45,519 bases of DNA from Longimicrobiales bacterium (GTDB taxonomy: Bacteria; Gemmatimonadota; Gemmatimonadetes; Longimicrobiales; RSA9): positions 1-45,519 of the forward strand of contig DASTYK010000137.1 of NCBI GenBank assembly GCA_035764935.1. The letters are read 5' to 3'. Shown in pieces: positions 17,232 to 26,736 of the stretch; within the stretch, counting starts at the first letter, position 1, and the number at the start of each line of letters is the position of its first letter. The translations under genes were made by a program, and so were the position numbers. The notes beneath the pieces are model-generated. The model did not search any database and was not told the origin of the DNA. It saw nothing but the letters and a program-made list of their open reading frames with translations.

Positions 17232-17993
17232 ATGAGCAAACCCGATTTGATCGTCAGCGATCTGCACCTGGGCGGCGTGCCGGACGAGACGGAGCGCCGG
17301 TTTCTCCGCTTCCTCGAGCGGCAGGCGGCGAACGCGCGCGCGCTGCTGATCGCCGGTGATCTCTTCGACTTCTGGTTCGAGTACCGGACCGTCATTCCCG
17401 GCCGGCACTTCCGCGTGCTGGCGGCGCTTTCGGAACTGGTCGAGGCGGGGGTGCCGGTCACGCTCGCGGGGGGCAACCACGACGCCTGGGGCGGCCGTTT
17501 CCTGCGGGACGAGGTCGGCGTCGCGTTCCACGACCGGCCGTTTCGCACGACGATCGCCGGCAAGCCGGCTCTGGTCGCGCATGGCGATGGACTCGGCAGC
17601 GGCGACCTGCGGTATCGGTTCCTCAAGTCGGTAGTCCGCTCGCCTCTCACGATCGGCGTCTTTCGCTGGCTGCATCCCGACCTGGGCATCCGTCTGGCGC
17701 AGGCGGTCTCGCGCACCGAGGGGCGCGAGACGGACGATGCGATGCGGGGGCGCGCCGCGTTCATCCGGGACTGGGCCCTCGCCCAGCTGGCGGCCGAACC
17801 CGACCTCCGCTACGTGGTGTGCGGTCACTCGCACCTGCCCGATCTCGTGGAGGCGGATGCCGGGCGGTGGTACCTCAACGCCGGCGACTGGATCAACCAC
17901 TTCACGTACATCGAGGTCCCGCCGGATGGCGCGCCACGGCTCGCGCACTGGGAGGAGCCGGGCACGAGCCCGCATCACGCGGCCCGGCCGTAG
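17232..17993 (+). CDS. lpxH: UDP-2,3-diacylglucosamine hydrolase (LpxH-like)
   Basis: 253 residues. The enzyme hydrolyses UDP-2,3-diacylglucosamine to lipid X in lipid A synthesis at the inner membrane. All metallophosphoesterase motifs are present: SDLHLGG (7-14), GDLFDFW, GGNHDAWG, AHGDG and CGHSHLPD. The start is the ATG at 17232; longer frames run back into deoC antisense. No good ribosome site is seen. Its 3' end overlaps convergent murI by 19 bases. A related LpxH2-type phosphatase is possible. Confidence 0.9.
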   Translation: MSKPDLIVSDLHLGGVPDETERRFLRFLERQAANARALLIAGDLFDFWFEYRTVIPGRHFRVLAALSELVEAGVPVTLAGGNHDAWGGRFLRDEVGVAFHDRPFRTTIAGKPALVAHGDGLGSGDLRYRFLKSVVRSPLTIGVFRWLHPDLGIRLAQAVSRTEGRETDDAMRGRAAFIRDWALAQLAAEPDLRYVVCGHSHLPDLVEADAGRWYLNAGDWINHFTYIEVPPDGAPRLAHWEEPGTSPHHAARP

Positions 17994-18796
17994 CCTTCCA
18001 CGTCCACCCGCTCCACGCTGCGCAGGATGTCGCCGACGAACGCGCGGCCGACATCGCGGAAGCGCAGCGGCGAGTCGCTGGCGACGAAGGTGTACTCGGG
18101 GGGTGCATCGATGGTACGCAGCAGACCCTCCCGGCCCAGTCGCTCCTCCACCTCACGCGCCGTCTCCTCCGCAGAATCGACGAGTGTCACCGCGGGCCCC
18201 ATCAGTTCGCTCAACAGCGGACGCATGAGCGGGTAGTGCGTGCAGCCGAGAATCAGGACGTCGACGTCCATCTCCTGCAGCGGGCGCAGGTACTGCCCGG
18301 CGACGAGTCGCGCAGCGTCATCGCTCATCCACCCCTCCTCGACCAGCGGTACAAAGAGCGGGCAGGGCTGTGCATACACGCGCGCGTCCTCGAGCTTGCG
18401 GCGGACGGCCAGGTCGTAGGCGCCCGAGCCGATCGTGCCGGCCGTGCCGATCACCCCGATGCGTCCCGTGCGCGTGGCTGCCACGGCGGCGCGGGCGCCT
18501 GGCTCGATCACGCCGAGCACCGGGACGGGCAGTGTGCGCGCGAGCACGTCTCCCGCATGCGCGGTGGCCGTGTTGCACGCGATGACCACCGCCTTCACAC
18601 CGCGCGACATCAGGAACGCCGCTGCCTCCTGCGAGTAGCGGCGCACGGTCTCGGCAGACTTGGAGCCGTACGGCACGCGCGCAGTGTCGCCGAAATAGAG
18701 GATGGATTCGTTGGGCAGGCGGTGCACCAGCTCGCGCACCACGGTAAGGCCGCCGATGCCCGAATCGAAGACGCCGATGGGGAGATTGGCGCTCAT
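17975..18796 (-). CDS. murI: Glutamate racemase
   Basis: 273 residues. It makes D-glutamate for peptidoglycan. The pair of catalytic cysteines, Cys74 (VIACNTAT) and Cys185 (ILGCTHYP), and the N-terminal FDSGIGGLTV are clear. ATG 18796 overlaps the DUF5683 stop by four bases (ATGA), so it belongs to the lipid kinase-DUF5683-murI operon. It is convergent with lpxH and overlaps it by 19 bases. Confidence 0.97.
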   Translation of the reverse strand: MSANLPIGVFDSGIGGLTVVRELVHRLPNESILYFGDTARVPYGSKSAETVRRYSQEAAAFLMSRGVKAVVIACNTATAHAGDVLARTLPVPVLGVIEPGARAAVAATRTGRIGVIGTAGTIGSGAYDLAVRRKLEDARVYAQPCPLFVPLVEEGWMSDDAARLVAGQYLRPLQEMDVDVLILGCTHYPLMRPLLSELMGPAVTLVDSAEETAREVEERLGREGLLRTIDAPPEYTFVASDSPLRFRDVGRAFVGDILRSVERVDVEGYGRAA

Positions 18797-19488
18797 TCCC
18801 GTCGCGCAGGCAGGGCGAGCCGCATGCCGACTGCAACGCCGCCATCCGCACGCCGCTGGACATCGAGCTCCCCCGGGAAATCCGCCAGGTGCGCAGCGAC
18901 GTACGCATCCAGCGCGTTCAGGAACGTGAAGAACAGGGTGTACGCAATCCAGTCCTGGCGCTGCTGCCGGCGTGCCTCGACCAGGCTGGTGCGGTGGGCG
19001 ACCAGCGAATCTCCCATGACCGCCTCGCGGAACGCGATCGGATCCTTGAGCTGCTCCGCGATCAGCGAGTCCTCCCTGACCAGCGTCATCAGCGAGTCGA
19101 CTGCCGCCGTGACGGCGGCGTCCCGTCGGTCCTCCGCGTCGCCCAGCTTCCTGATCGTCTTGCCGAGCATGCCCCAGCTCGTCACGCCGATCGTCATGTA
19201 GATCGGGCCGCGCACGTACGCGCCTGCAGCGAGCTGCCCCCAGCCCGGCACTACGAGTGAGCGCAGCAGAGCGCCGCGCGGGCTCGGCCCGTGCCGCGTC
19301 GTGTCCACGGGAGCGGGCGCACGCGGCCCCACGGCCTGTGGCACCGTTGTCGTGGCGGACGTGTCGGCGCGCACCGCGGCGGTGTCGCGCGGGACCGGCT
19401 CCTGGGCGGCCGCTGTGCCTGCGCCACCGAAGGCGAGGACCGATGCAAGGAGCAGACGGCAGGTACGTCGCATGTATGCTGGGTTCAT
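18793..19488 (-). CDS. DUF5683 membrane protein with signal peptide
   Basis: 231 residues. A signal peptide ends near TAAAQ (residue 29), then a Pro/Thr-rich linker and the DUF5683 core, LLRSLVVPGWGQLAAGAYVRG, a glycine-rich membrane hairpin, followed by a charged helical middle and a second membrane segment (IAYTLFFTFLNALDAYV). Function of the family is unknown; it occurs in Bacteroidota and related phyla. The ATG at 19488 overlaps the lipid kinase stop (ATGA); an ATG at 19473 is an alternative. It overlaps murI at its 3' end. Confidence 0.82.
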   Translation of the reverse strand: MNPAYMRRTCRLLLASVLAFGGAGTAAAQEPVPRDTAAVRADTSATTTVPQAVGPRAPAPVDTTRHGPSPRGALLRSLVVPGWGQLAAGAYVRGPIYMTIGVTSWGMLGKTIRKLGDAEDRRDAAVTAAVDSLMTLVREDSLIAEQLKDPIAFREAVMGDSLVAHRTSLVEARRQQRQDWIAYTLFFTFLNALDAYVAAHLADFPGELDVQRRADGGVAVGMRLALPARRE

Positions 19489-20501
19489 CCTTCCACCGGG
19501 ATGGCGCTGACGACGCGCAGTGCGCCGGGCACCGTGGACACGCGCAGCACATGTGCGCTGCCCGCATCGCGCAGCTCGCCGTCGAGCTGAAAGAAGAGAT
19601 GCGTGCCGGCGGGCACGGCGAGCGTGAACGACGGCGCGCGCAGCATTCGTACCCACGGCATGCGGCCGTGCGTTCCCCGCAGCACGCCGAGCAGCGTCGC
19701 GGGAATCTGGTGCCAGGGAAGCTCCTGGACGAAACACGCGTCCAGCGCGCCATCGTCGGGAACGCTGTCCGGACAGATGCGCAACCCACCGGCTATGCGG
19801 CTCCCGTTGCAGATCGCCGTCACGTATGCCGGGCGGTCGACCACCGTGCCATCGCCCTCCATCCGGAGCGGGACCGGACGGAACACCCGCAGCGTACGCA
19901 GCACGGCTCCGAGATAGATGAGGGCACCGGGCAGCCGACTCGTCTTTCTGAGCTGGCGCACGACCTCGACGTCCATGCCGGTACCCATCGCATTGACGAA
20001 GTACTCGGCACCGCCGTCCCACTCGACCACGCCGGCGTCGACCTGGCGCGTACGGCCGTGCACCAGTGCGTCGTATGCGGCCTCCCGCGTGGTGATCCCC
20101 GCCACCATGTGCGCGAAATCGTTGCCGGTGCCGCACGGTATGATGCCGAGCGCGGTGTCATGCTCGCGTTCCGCACGTGCGCGCAGCAACCCGTTCGCGA
20201 CCTCGTGCACCGTGCCGTCACCGCCGACCGCGACCACGACGGGTGCGCCCTCCAGTGCGGCACGCCTCGCGATCTCGACGGCGTGGCCGGGGCCGGACGT
20301 GTCGACCCGTGTCCACGAGACGCCGCGCGCCTCGAGAGCACGGGCGATCTCCGCGCGCACCGCGGCCGCGGCACCACTGCGGGCGGTCGGATTCAGCACC
20401 ACCTGGATGCGGCGTGCGTCAGCGGATGCGGGCTGCGCCGCAGCGGATTGTGAGTGGCTGATCACGCGTAATCCTATCGCATGGCGGGGTGACTCTGCCA
20501 C
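19485..20501 (-). CDS. Diacylglycerol kinase-type lipid kinase (YegS/DgkB family)
   Basis: 338 residues. It phosphorylates a lipid hydroxyl with ATP, most likely diacylglycerol to phosphatidic acid. The NTP-binding motif VVAVGGDGTVHEVANG and PCGTGNDFAHMV are diagnostic, and the C-terminal beta-sandwich segment with DGELR is present. GTG at 20501 is preferred because GGGAGG lies 6 bases upstream; a second GTG at 20465 has a weaker site. It heads the operon with DUF5683 and murI and is divergent from the exporter gene. Confidence 0.93.
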   Translation of the reverse strand: MAESPRHAIGLRVISHSQSAAAQPASADARRIQVVLNPTARSGAAAAVRAEIARALEARGVSWTRVDTSGPGHAVEIARRAALEGAPVVVAVGGDGTVHEVANGLLRARAEREHDTALGIIPCGTGNDFAHMVAGITTREAAYDALVHGRTRQVDAGVVEWDGGAEYFVNAMGTGMDVEVVRQLRKTSRLPGALIYLGAVLRTLRVFRPVPLRMEGDGTVVDRPAYVTAICNGSRIAGGLRICPDSVPDDGALDACFVQELPWHQIPATLLGVLRGTHGRMPWVRMLRAPSFTLAVPAGTHLFFQLDGELRDAGSAHVLRVSTVPGALRVVSAIPVEG

Positions 20502-20584
20502 CGGCCGCCTCCCGGCGGTTGACCCTGACTGCGGCTTCCGTCAGCTTCCCGGGCTGCGCCCGCAGGCGCAACTGGAGGAGATGA

Positions 20585-22063
20585 ATGGAGCCGGGACGGG
20601 AGCGGCGGTGGGTCACCGCCGCGATTCTTGTTGGAATGCTGCTGGCCGCCCTGGAAGCGACCGCCGTGGCCACGGCCATGCCTACCGCCGTCGCTGACCT
20701 GGGCGGCGTCGAACGATTCAGCTGGGCCTTTTCCGCCTACCTGCTGACGTCCACAACGACCGTGCCGATGTTCGGCAAGCTGGCCGACATCTATGGCCGG
20801 CGTGCGGTCTACCTGGTTGCGACCGGGATCTTCCTGCTCGGCTCGGTGCTGTGCGGCGCCGCGGGCTCGATGACGCAGCTCATCCTGTTTCGTGCACTGC
20901 AGGGGATCGGCGCGGGTGGCGTCCAGCCGGTCGCCGTCACCCTGATCGGCGATATCTACACCCTGGAGGAGCGTGGCCGCATGCAGGGGCTGTTTTCCGG
21001 GGTCTGGGCGACGGCAAGTGTGACCGGCCCGGCCGTGGGCGGCCTGCTGACCGACCTGGTCTCCTGGCGATGGGTGTTCTACGTCAACCTGCCGTTCGGC
21101 ATCATCTCGGCTGTCATGCTGATGATGATGCTGAAGGAGACGCGCCAGCGCCGCGAGCACCGGCTGGACGTGGCGGGCACGCTCTCACTGACATCGGGCG
21201 TCGCGCTCCTGTTGCTGGCGCTCCAGGAGGGCAGCGCATCCTGGGGGTGGCAGATCTGGCCTACTGGCATCACACTGGCAGCAGCACTCGTCCTGCTGGT
21301 GCTGTTCATCCGGATCGAGCGGCGCGCACCCGAGCCGATGCTGCCGCTCGACCTGTTCCGCCACCCCGTCATCGGCGTGTCGAGTGCGGGCTCCGTCGCG
21401 ATCGGCACGCTGCTCTTCCCGCTCGCCGCATTCGTGCCGATGTACACGCAGGGCGTGCATGGCGGCAGCGCCGCGGAAGCGGGCGCGACGCTCACGCCGA
21501 TGATGATCGGCTGGCCGATCGCGAGCACACTCGCAGGGCTGCTGCTCATGCGTGTCGGTTACCGGCCGCTCTCGGTTCTCGGCGGCATCCTCGCGACGAC
21601 CGGTGGCGCACTGCTCGCGTTCGTCGACGCAGGCTCCTCGCCCGTCATGCTGGGCATGGCAATCGGTTTCATCGGGCTGGGTCTCGGCTTCATGTCCACG
21701 CCCTTCATGGTGTCCGTGCAGACGGCAGTGCCGTGGGAGCGGCGCGGTGTCGCGACCAGCTCGCAGCAGTTCTTCCGCACGATCGGTGGGGCAATATCGG
21801 TGGCCGCACTGGGCGCCCTGTTGAACGCGAACCTGGCGGGCAGCGGCTTCGCCGAGAGTGCGCAGCACGTGCTCGAGCCCGGCGCGCGCGCGCGGCTCGA
21901 CGCCGGCGCTGTCGCAGGGGCAAGCGCCGCGCTCGCAAACGGTCTGCACTGGATCTACGTCGTGCTCGCGGGAGTCGCCCTGATGAGCCTGCTGATTGCG
22001 CTCCGGTTCCCGCGCGGTCGTGCCGAGTCGCTCGCGCACCGGCCGGCGACGGACAGCGCCTGA
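20585..22063 (+). CDS. MFS drug exporter, DHA2 (14-helix) family
   Basis: 492 residues with about 14 membrane helices. Seen: motif C-like GPAVGGLLTDLVSWRWVFYVNLPFG, the motif A region GKLADIYGRRAVYL, and an ATAMPTAVADLGG motif-D1-like start. These proton-driven antiporters export lipophilic compounds from the inner membrane. ATG 20585 has GGAGGAG just upstream; the ATG at 20581 is out of frame. The ABC-F gene follows after 7 bases, so they are one operon, and an antibiotic-protection role for the pair is an inference. Confidence 0.94.
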   Translation: MEPGRERRWVTAAILVGMLLAALEATAVATAMPTAVADLGGVERFSWAFSAYLLTSTTTVPMFGKLADIYGRRAVYLVATGIFLLGSVLCGAAGSMTQLILFRALQGIGAGGVQPVAVTLIGDIYTLEERGRMQGLFSGVWATASVTGPAVGGLLTDLVSWRWVFYVNLPFGIISAVMLMMMLKETRQRREHRLDVAGTLSLTSGVALLLLALQEGSASWGWQIWPTGITLAAALVLLVLFIRIERRAPEPMLPLDLFRHPVIGVSSAGSVAIGTLLFPLAAFVPMYTQGVHGGSAAEAGATLTPMMIGWPIASTLAGLLLMRVGYRPLSVLGGILATTGGALLAFVDAGSSPVMLGMAIGFIGLGLGFMSTPFMVSVQTAVPWERRGVATSSQQFFRTIGGAISVAALGALLNANLAGSGFAESAQHVLEPGARARLDAGAVAGASAALANGLHWIYVVLAGVALMSLLIALRFPRGRAESLAHRPATDSA

Positions 22064-22070
22064 GGCGATC

Positions 22071-24023
22071 ATGACGCAGCTTGCATTCAATGGCGTCGGC
22101 ATCGACCTCGGCGGAGTCACGCTTCTCGACGGAGTGACCTTCACGGTCGCGCGCGGCGAGCGCTGGGGCGTGCTCGGCCGCAACGGCAGCGGCAAGACGA
22201 CGCTGTTCAACCTGGCCGCCGGCCGGCTCGAACCCTCGCGCGGAAGCATCTCCCGCGCGTCTGCGCTGCGCCTCACCCTGCTCGACCAGCACCGCGAGTT
22301 CGGCGCCGGGACGACGCTCTGGGACGCTGCCGCTTCCCCCTTTGCCGCGCTGCGTGCACTGGAGCACTCGCTGGCGGAGCAGGCGCACGCGCTCGGTGAA
22401 GGCGATGATGCGGCAATGGAGCGCTACGGCCGTGACCTGGAACGTTTCGAGCGCGAGGGCGGCTACACGTATGCCGCACGCGTGGACGCGATCCTGGACG
22501 GCCTGGGCTTCGATCATCATGCTGCCCGGCACCGACAGGTGCGGGAGCTGAGTGGCGGAGAGCTCGGACGGCTCGCGCTGGCGCAGCAGCTTGCGGCACC
22601 CGCGGACATCCTGCTGCTGGACGAGCCGACCAACCATCTCGACCTGGACACCACGCGCTGGCTCGAGCGCTACCTGCGCGAGCTGGACAGCACGGTCCTC
22701 GTGGTCAGCCACGACCGCGCGTTCCTGGATGCCGTGGCCGACCACATCCTGCACGTGGAGCACCGCACGGCCGTTCCGTACACCGGGGGCTATCGCGCCT
22801 TCGTGGAGCAGCGCACGCAGCGGCGGCTGTCGCAGCAGCGGGCGTACGAGAATCAGCAGAAGACGATCGCGGCCGAAGAGGACTACATCCGGCGCAACAT
22901 CGCAGGGCAGAACAGCCGTCAGGCAAAGGGCCGTCGCACGCGACTCGCCCGCCTGCCCCGGCTGAGCCCGCCGCCGGGTGAGGCGGGCGCAATGGCGCTC
23001 CGGCTGGAGCCGGCGAGCCGCGGCGGCGACCAGGTGCTGGTCGCCGAGAATGCACGTCTCGAGATCGGCGGGCGCACACTGCTCCGGACGTTCAGCTCGC
23101 GCATCACGCGCGGCGAAGTCATCGGCCTGGTCGGACCGAACGGTGCCGGCAAATCGACACTCGTGCGCGCGATCATCGGTGAGCGCGCACTCGATGGCGG
23201 CAGCATCAAGGTCGGTGAGTCGATCGACGTCGCATACTACCGCCAGGACCTTTCGCAGGTACCACCGGACCGCACGATCTATTCGATCATCCACGACCTG
23301 CGGCCGCTCTGGAACCGCGGGCAGGTGCAGAATCATCTCGGTCGCTTCGACTTCTCCGGCGACAGCGTGCAGCGCACCGCCGGCTCTCTGTCGGGCGGCG
23401 AGCAGGCCCGTGTTGCGCTCGCGATCCTGATGCTGTCACGTGCAAACTTCCTGATCCTCGACGAGCCGACCAACCACCTCGATGTCGAGTCGATCGAGGC
23501 GCTGGAGGACGCGCTGCGCGAATACCAGGGCACGCTGCTGCTCGTCAGCCACGACCGCGCGCTGCTGGATGAGCTGGTCGACCGCGTATGGTACCTGGAG
23601 GACGGCAGGATCCTGGACTACCCGGGCACGTTCGCCGACTGGCAGACGCAGCACGAGGAGCAGCGGGCTGCGGCAGCGGCATCACAACAGGAGCGTGAAC
23701 AGAAGCAGCGCGAGGAGGAGCGTCGCGTCGCGCGACGTCGAACGGCGTCACAGAAGGGCGGCCGGGTGGACCTTCGCATGCTGCGCGCGGACGCCGAAGA
23801 GGCGGAGCTGGCCGTGCACGAGCTGGAAGCACGCCTGGCCGAGCTGCGCACGGCACTCGCCGATCCCACGCTCTACACCAGCGAAGCCGGCGTGAGCGAG
23901 TCCCGCCGGCTGGATCTGGAACGGCTCGAAGCCGAGAAGCAGCTCGAGCTGGCATTCGCGCGCTGGGCGGAGGCCGGCGACGCCCTCGCCCAGGCCGAAG
24001 CCGCAGGCGCTGCCTCGCGCTAG
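22071..24023 (+). CDS. ABC-F ATPase, Uup-like with C-terminal coiled coil
   Basis: 650 residues. Two ABC domains: GRNGSGKTT / LSGGE / [12 protein letters not shown] and GPNGAGKST / LSGGEQ / [11 protein letters not shown], joined by a charged linker, no membrane helices, then a coiled-coil domain (about 560-650) as in Uup. ABC-F proteins act on the ribosome. GAGG lies 6 bases before the ATG. It follows the MFS exporter in an operon; the 3' end overlaps the convergent ADOP permease by four bases. Substrate step unknown. Confidence 0.93.
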   Translation: MTQLAFNGVGIDLGGVTLLDGVTFTVARGERWGVLGRNGSGKTTLFNLAAGRLEPSRGSISRASALRLTLLDQHREFGAGTTLWDAAASPFAALRALEHSLAEQAHALGEGDDAAMERYGRDLERFEREGGYTYAARVDAILDGLGFDHHAARHRQVRELSGGELGRLALAQQLAAPADILLLDEPTNHLDLDTTRWLERYLRELDSTVLVVSHDRAFLDAVADHILHVEHRTAVPYTGGYRAFVEQRTQRRLSQQRAYENQQKTIAAEEDYIRRNIAGQNSRQAKGRRTRLARLPRLSPPPGEAGAMALRLEPASRGGDQVLVAENARLEIGGRTLLRTFSSRITRGEVIGLVGPNGAGKSTLVRAIIGERALDGGSIKVGESIDVAYYRQDLSQVPPDRTIYSIIHDLRPLWNRGQVQNHLGRFDFSGDSVQRTAGSLSGGEQARVALAILMLSRANFLILDEPTNHLDVESIEALEDALREYQGTLLLVSHDRALLDELVDRVWYLEDGRILDYPGTFADWQTQHEEQRAAAAASQQEREQKQREEERRVARRRTASQKGGRVDLRMLRADAEEAELAVHELEARLAELRTALADPTLYTSEAGVSESRRLDLERLEAEKQLELAFARWAEAGDALAQAEAAGAASR

Positions 24024-26467
24024 TCGCTCTTCAGCACACGCGCGGGATCGACCCGCGTTGCACGCCGGGCAGGAACCAGGCAGGCAACGACAGCCACCGC
24101 GCCGAGCAGTAGCGGGGCCGTCATGAACGCCGCCGTATCGGTCGTGCTGACCTGGTAGAGCAGCGAGCGCAGGAGCCTCGTCAGCATGCCCGCCCCCACC
24201 ATCCCGAGCAGCAGACCGACGGCGGCGACGACCAGCCCCTGGCGCAGCACCATGGTCAATACGCTGGACGGGTGTGCGCCGAGGGCCATGCGAATCCCGA
24301 ACTCCTGGCGTCGCTCCTCCACGGAGTACGCCATGACGCCGTAGGTGCCGATCGCCGCGAGTGCCAGCGCCACACCGGCGAAGATGCCGAGCAGCAGGGT
24401 CAGGAAGCGCGGCTGTGCCATGGACGCGTGCAGCACGTCGTCCATGGGAGCCAGGTTGGCAATCGGCAACGTCGGGTCGGCGGAGCGAACCACGTTGCGC
24501 ACGTCACCCGCGAGATCGAGGGGATCGCGCGTGGTGCGCAGCACGATGTTCATGGTGCGCGGCGCGAAGCCCAGCGTGTTGGCACCCTGCGGGTAGAAGA
24601 AGTACAGCTCCGTGCCGGTCTCCTCGGCTATGCCGCCCTGCTTCACGTCACGCACGACACCCACGACCGTGAACCACGGCAGCTGGTCACTTCCGAACGG
24701 ACGGATGCGCCTGCCGATCGGGTCCTGCCCCGGGAAGAAGACGTCGACGAGTCGCTCGTTGACGAGCACGGCCGGTGCACCTGCCTCGTCGGGCGCCTCG
24801 AAACCGCGCCCTGCAACGAGCCCGATGCCCATCGTCTCCAGGTAGTCCAGCGACGTGAACTGGTAGTAGTCGACGTTCTGCGGCGGGCTGTCCGGCGTCT
24901 GCGGCAGGCCTTCGAACTCCGTGTCGTTGGCATCGAGGTCACGACGGGGCGGAAGGCCGCTCATGGTGCTGACGGATACGACGCCCGGCAGTGCGCGCAG
25001 CTCCGGCAACAGCCGATCGTAGAACGCGTCCTGCGCCGGCCCGTCGCTGTATCCCGCTGCGGGCAGGAACAGCTGGAAGCTGAGCAGCCCGTCGGGGCGG
25101 AAGCCGGGGTCGACGGCCTGCAGCGCGGCAAAGCTGCGCAGCATGAGGCCGGACCCGACCACCAGCATGACCGCGGGCGCGACTTCGGACACGACCAGCG
25201 CCCGTCGCAATTGCTGGCGGAACGAACCTGCCGTCGTGCGGCCGCTGCCGTCGCGCAGCGCACGGTTGGCAACACGCGGCCCGAGGTTCAGGGCAGGTGC
25301 CAGGCCGAAGATCAATCCTGTGACCACGGACACGGCCAGCGTGAACAGCAGCACGGTTGCATCGATCCCGATGGTTTCCGCACGCGGTATCGCGTCCGGG
25401 TTCGTCGCCATCAGCACACGCACGCCCACCCAGCCGAGCGCCAGGCCGAACGCGCCGCCCAGCAGCGCGAGCACCACCCCTTCGGTAAGGAACTGACGCA
25501 GCAGGCGACCGCGGCCGGCGCCGATCGCGGCGCGTACGGCGATCTCCCGCTGTCGGCTTTCGGCACGCGCGAGCAGCAGGTTCGCCACGTTGGCGCACGC
25601 GATCAGGAGGACGAAGCCGACCGCACCCAGCAGCAGCATCAGCGCCGGGCGCACGTCGCTGACCAGGTCCTCCTGCAGCGCCGTCATGAACATCGGATGG
25701 TTGTCGGGCGCAGGCACGTGGGTGGAGGGGTTGATTGTCCCCCACTCCGCCACCAGCCGCGACAGGTCGGCTTCCGCCTGCCCGAGTGTCGCACCGGGCC
25801 GCAGGCGGGCAATCACGTCGAGGTAGTGCGAGCCGCGGTTCTCCCGGTTCGAGCGGTCCAGCGCTGCCGGCAGCCAGACCTCGACACCCGCATCCGCCAC
25901 GTCGAAGCCGGGCGGCATGATGCCGGTCACCAGCGCCTCACTGCCGTTCACTCGGATCTGCCGGCCGAGCACATCCTCGGATCCGCCGAAGGCGCGCTGC
26001 CAGAGCTCCCACGACAGCACCACGACGGGCGCGGTGTTCGGCGCGTCTTCCTGCGCGTTGAAGGGGCGTCCGCGCAGGGGTGGCACACCCAGCACCTCGA
26101 ACAGCTCGTGCGTCGCGATCGCCGAGGTGACCCGCAGCGGGGCCTCGTCGCCGCCGACGCTCGCCTCCCCCGTGCGGTAGCCGGCCACTGCGAGCAGCGT
26201 CCGGTTGCGCTCCTGCAGCTCCATCAGCTCCGGCGGCGAAAGCCAGAACTCGTCGAACCCCAGTGTCGGAAACTGCGAGGCGATCCGGACCAGGCGCTCC
26301 GGTGCGCCGTACGGCAGCGGGCGAAGCACCACACCGTTCAACACGGAGAAGATCGCGCTGTTGGCACCGATGCCGAGGGCCAGGGTCAGAATCGTGACGA
26401 GTGCGAAGGCGGGCGACTTGCGCAGCGAGCGGATGGCGTAGCGCACATCCGTGTACAGCTCTGACAT
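24020..26467 (-). CDS. ADOP-type MacB/FtsX permease
   Basis: 815 residues. It carries a MacB-PCD periplasmic domain after helix 1 (from about residue 20), two FtsX-like permease units with paired helices around 280-420 and 690-800, and the conserved ARSLRKSPAFALVTILTLALGIGANSAIF-type start. This is the duplicated orphan permease family common in Acidobacteria and Gemmatimonadota. The ATG has GGAGG at 5 bases. No ATPase partner lies next to it, and the function of ADOP proteins is not settled. Confidence 0.9.
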   Translation of the reverse strand: MSELYTDVRYAIRSLRKSPAFALVTILTLALGIGANSAIFSVLNGVVLRPLPYGAPERLVRIASQFPTLGFDEFWLSPPELMELQERNRTLLAVAGYRTGEASVGGDEAPLRVTSAIATHELFEVLGVPPLRGRPFNAQEDAPNTAPVVVLSWELWQRAFGGSEDVLGRQIRVNGSEALVTGIMPPGFDVADAGVEVWLPAALDRSNRENRGSHYLDVIARLRPGATLGQAEADLSRLVAEWGTINPSTHVPAPDNHPMFMTALQEDLVSDVRPALMLLLGAVGFVLLIACANVANLLLARAESRQREIAVRAAIGAGRGRLLRQFLTEGVVLALLGGAFGLALGWVGVRVLMATNPDAIPRAETIGIDATVLLFTLAVSVVTGLIFGLAPALNLGPRVANRALRDGSGRTTAGSFRQQLRRALVVSEVAPAVMLVVGSGLMLRSFAALQAVDPGFRPDGLLSFQLFLPAAGYSDGPAQDAFYDRLLPELRALPGVVSVSTMSGLPPRRDLDANDTEFEGLPQTPDSPPQNVDYYQFTSLDYLETMGIGLVAGRGFEAPDEAGAPAVLVNERLVDVFFPGQDPIGRRIRPFGSDQLPWFTVVGVVRDVKQGGIAEETGTELYFFYPQGANTLGFAPRTMNIVLRTTRDPLDLAGDVRNVVRSADPTLPIANLAPMDDVLHASMAQPRFLTLLLGIFAGVALALAAIGTYGVMAYSVEERRQEFGIRMALGAHPSSVLTMVLRQGLVVAAVGLLLGMVGAGMLTRLLRSLLYQVSTTDTAAFMTAPLLLGAVAVVACLVPARRATRVDPARVLKSD

Positions 26468-26627
26468 GTGGCCTCCGGAGGACGCATGCTCGGTCGGAAC
26501 TGATTCATTCTGACGGGTGCCGGATGCCGTACGCGTGGGACGGGGGATGAGTTGCGGGCTGTGCGATATGGATCAACCGGAATGAGGGGGCGCGGACACG
26601 CGCGGGCCCACCGGCTCAGGCGGAAAA

Positions 26628-26722
26628 TGGCGAGGGTGCATGGGAGTCGAACCCACCCGACCGTCGTGGACGGTCGCACGGCGTTTGAAGCGCCGGGCCA
26701 GCACCGGCTGACACCCACCCCC
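26628..26722 (-). tRNA. selC: Selenocysteine tRNA (TCA), CCA encoded
   Basis: A 95-base minus-strand gene with the tRNA-Sec layout: 8-base acceptor strand, six-pair D stem (GTCAGC/GCTGGC), anticodon stem CGGCG/CGCCG around CTTCAAA (anticodon TCA), a long variable arm with 7 pairs (CGACCGT/ACGGTCG), T-loop TTCGACT, and an encoded CCA at 26628-26630. One acceptor pair (8th) is G-G and one is G-T. Decoding UGA as Sec also needs SelA, SelB and SelD, which are not in the window. It sits 14 bases after the PAS-only gene, so it may be transcribed with it. Confidence 0.93.
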
Positions 26723-26736
26723 GTTACTGCTTGCCG

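Noticed and set aside
17975-19789. 604-residue reading frame suggesting a fused murI
   Set aside because: The upstream part is out-of-frame DUF5683 and lipid-kinase sequence; murI starts at 18796 with ATGA overlap.
20502-20584. TTGACC at the start of a divergent region as a promoter for the MFS gene
   Set aside because: The hexamer 17 bases downstream does not resemble a -10.
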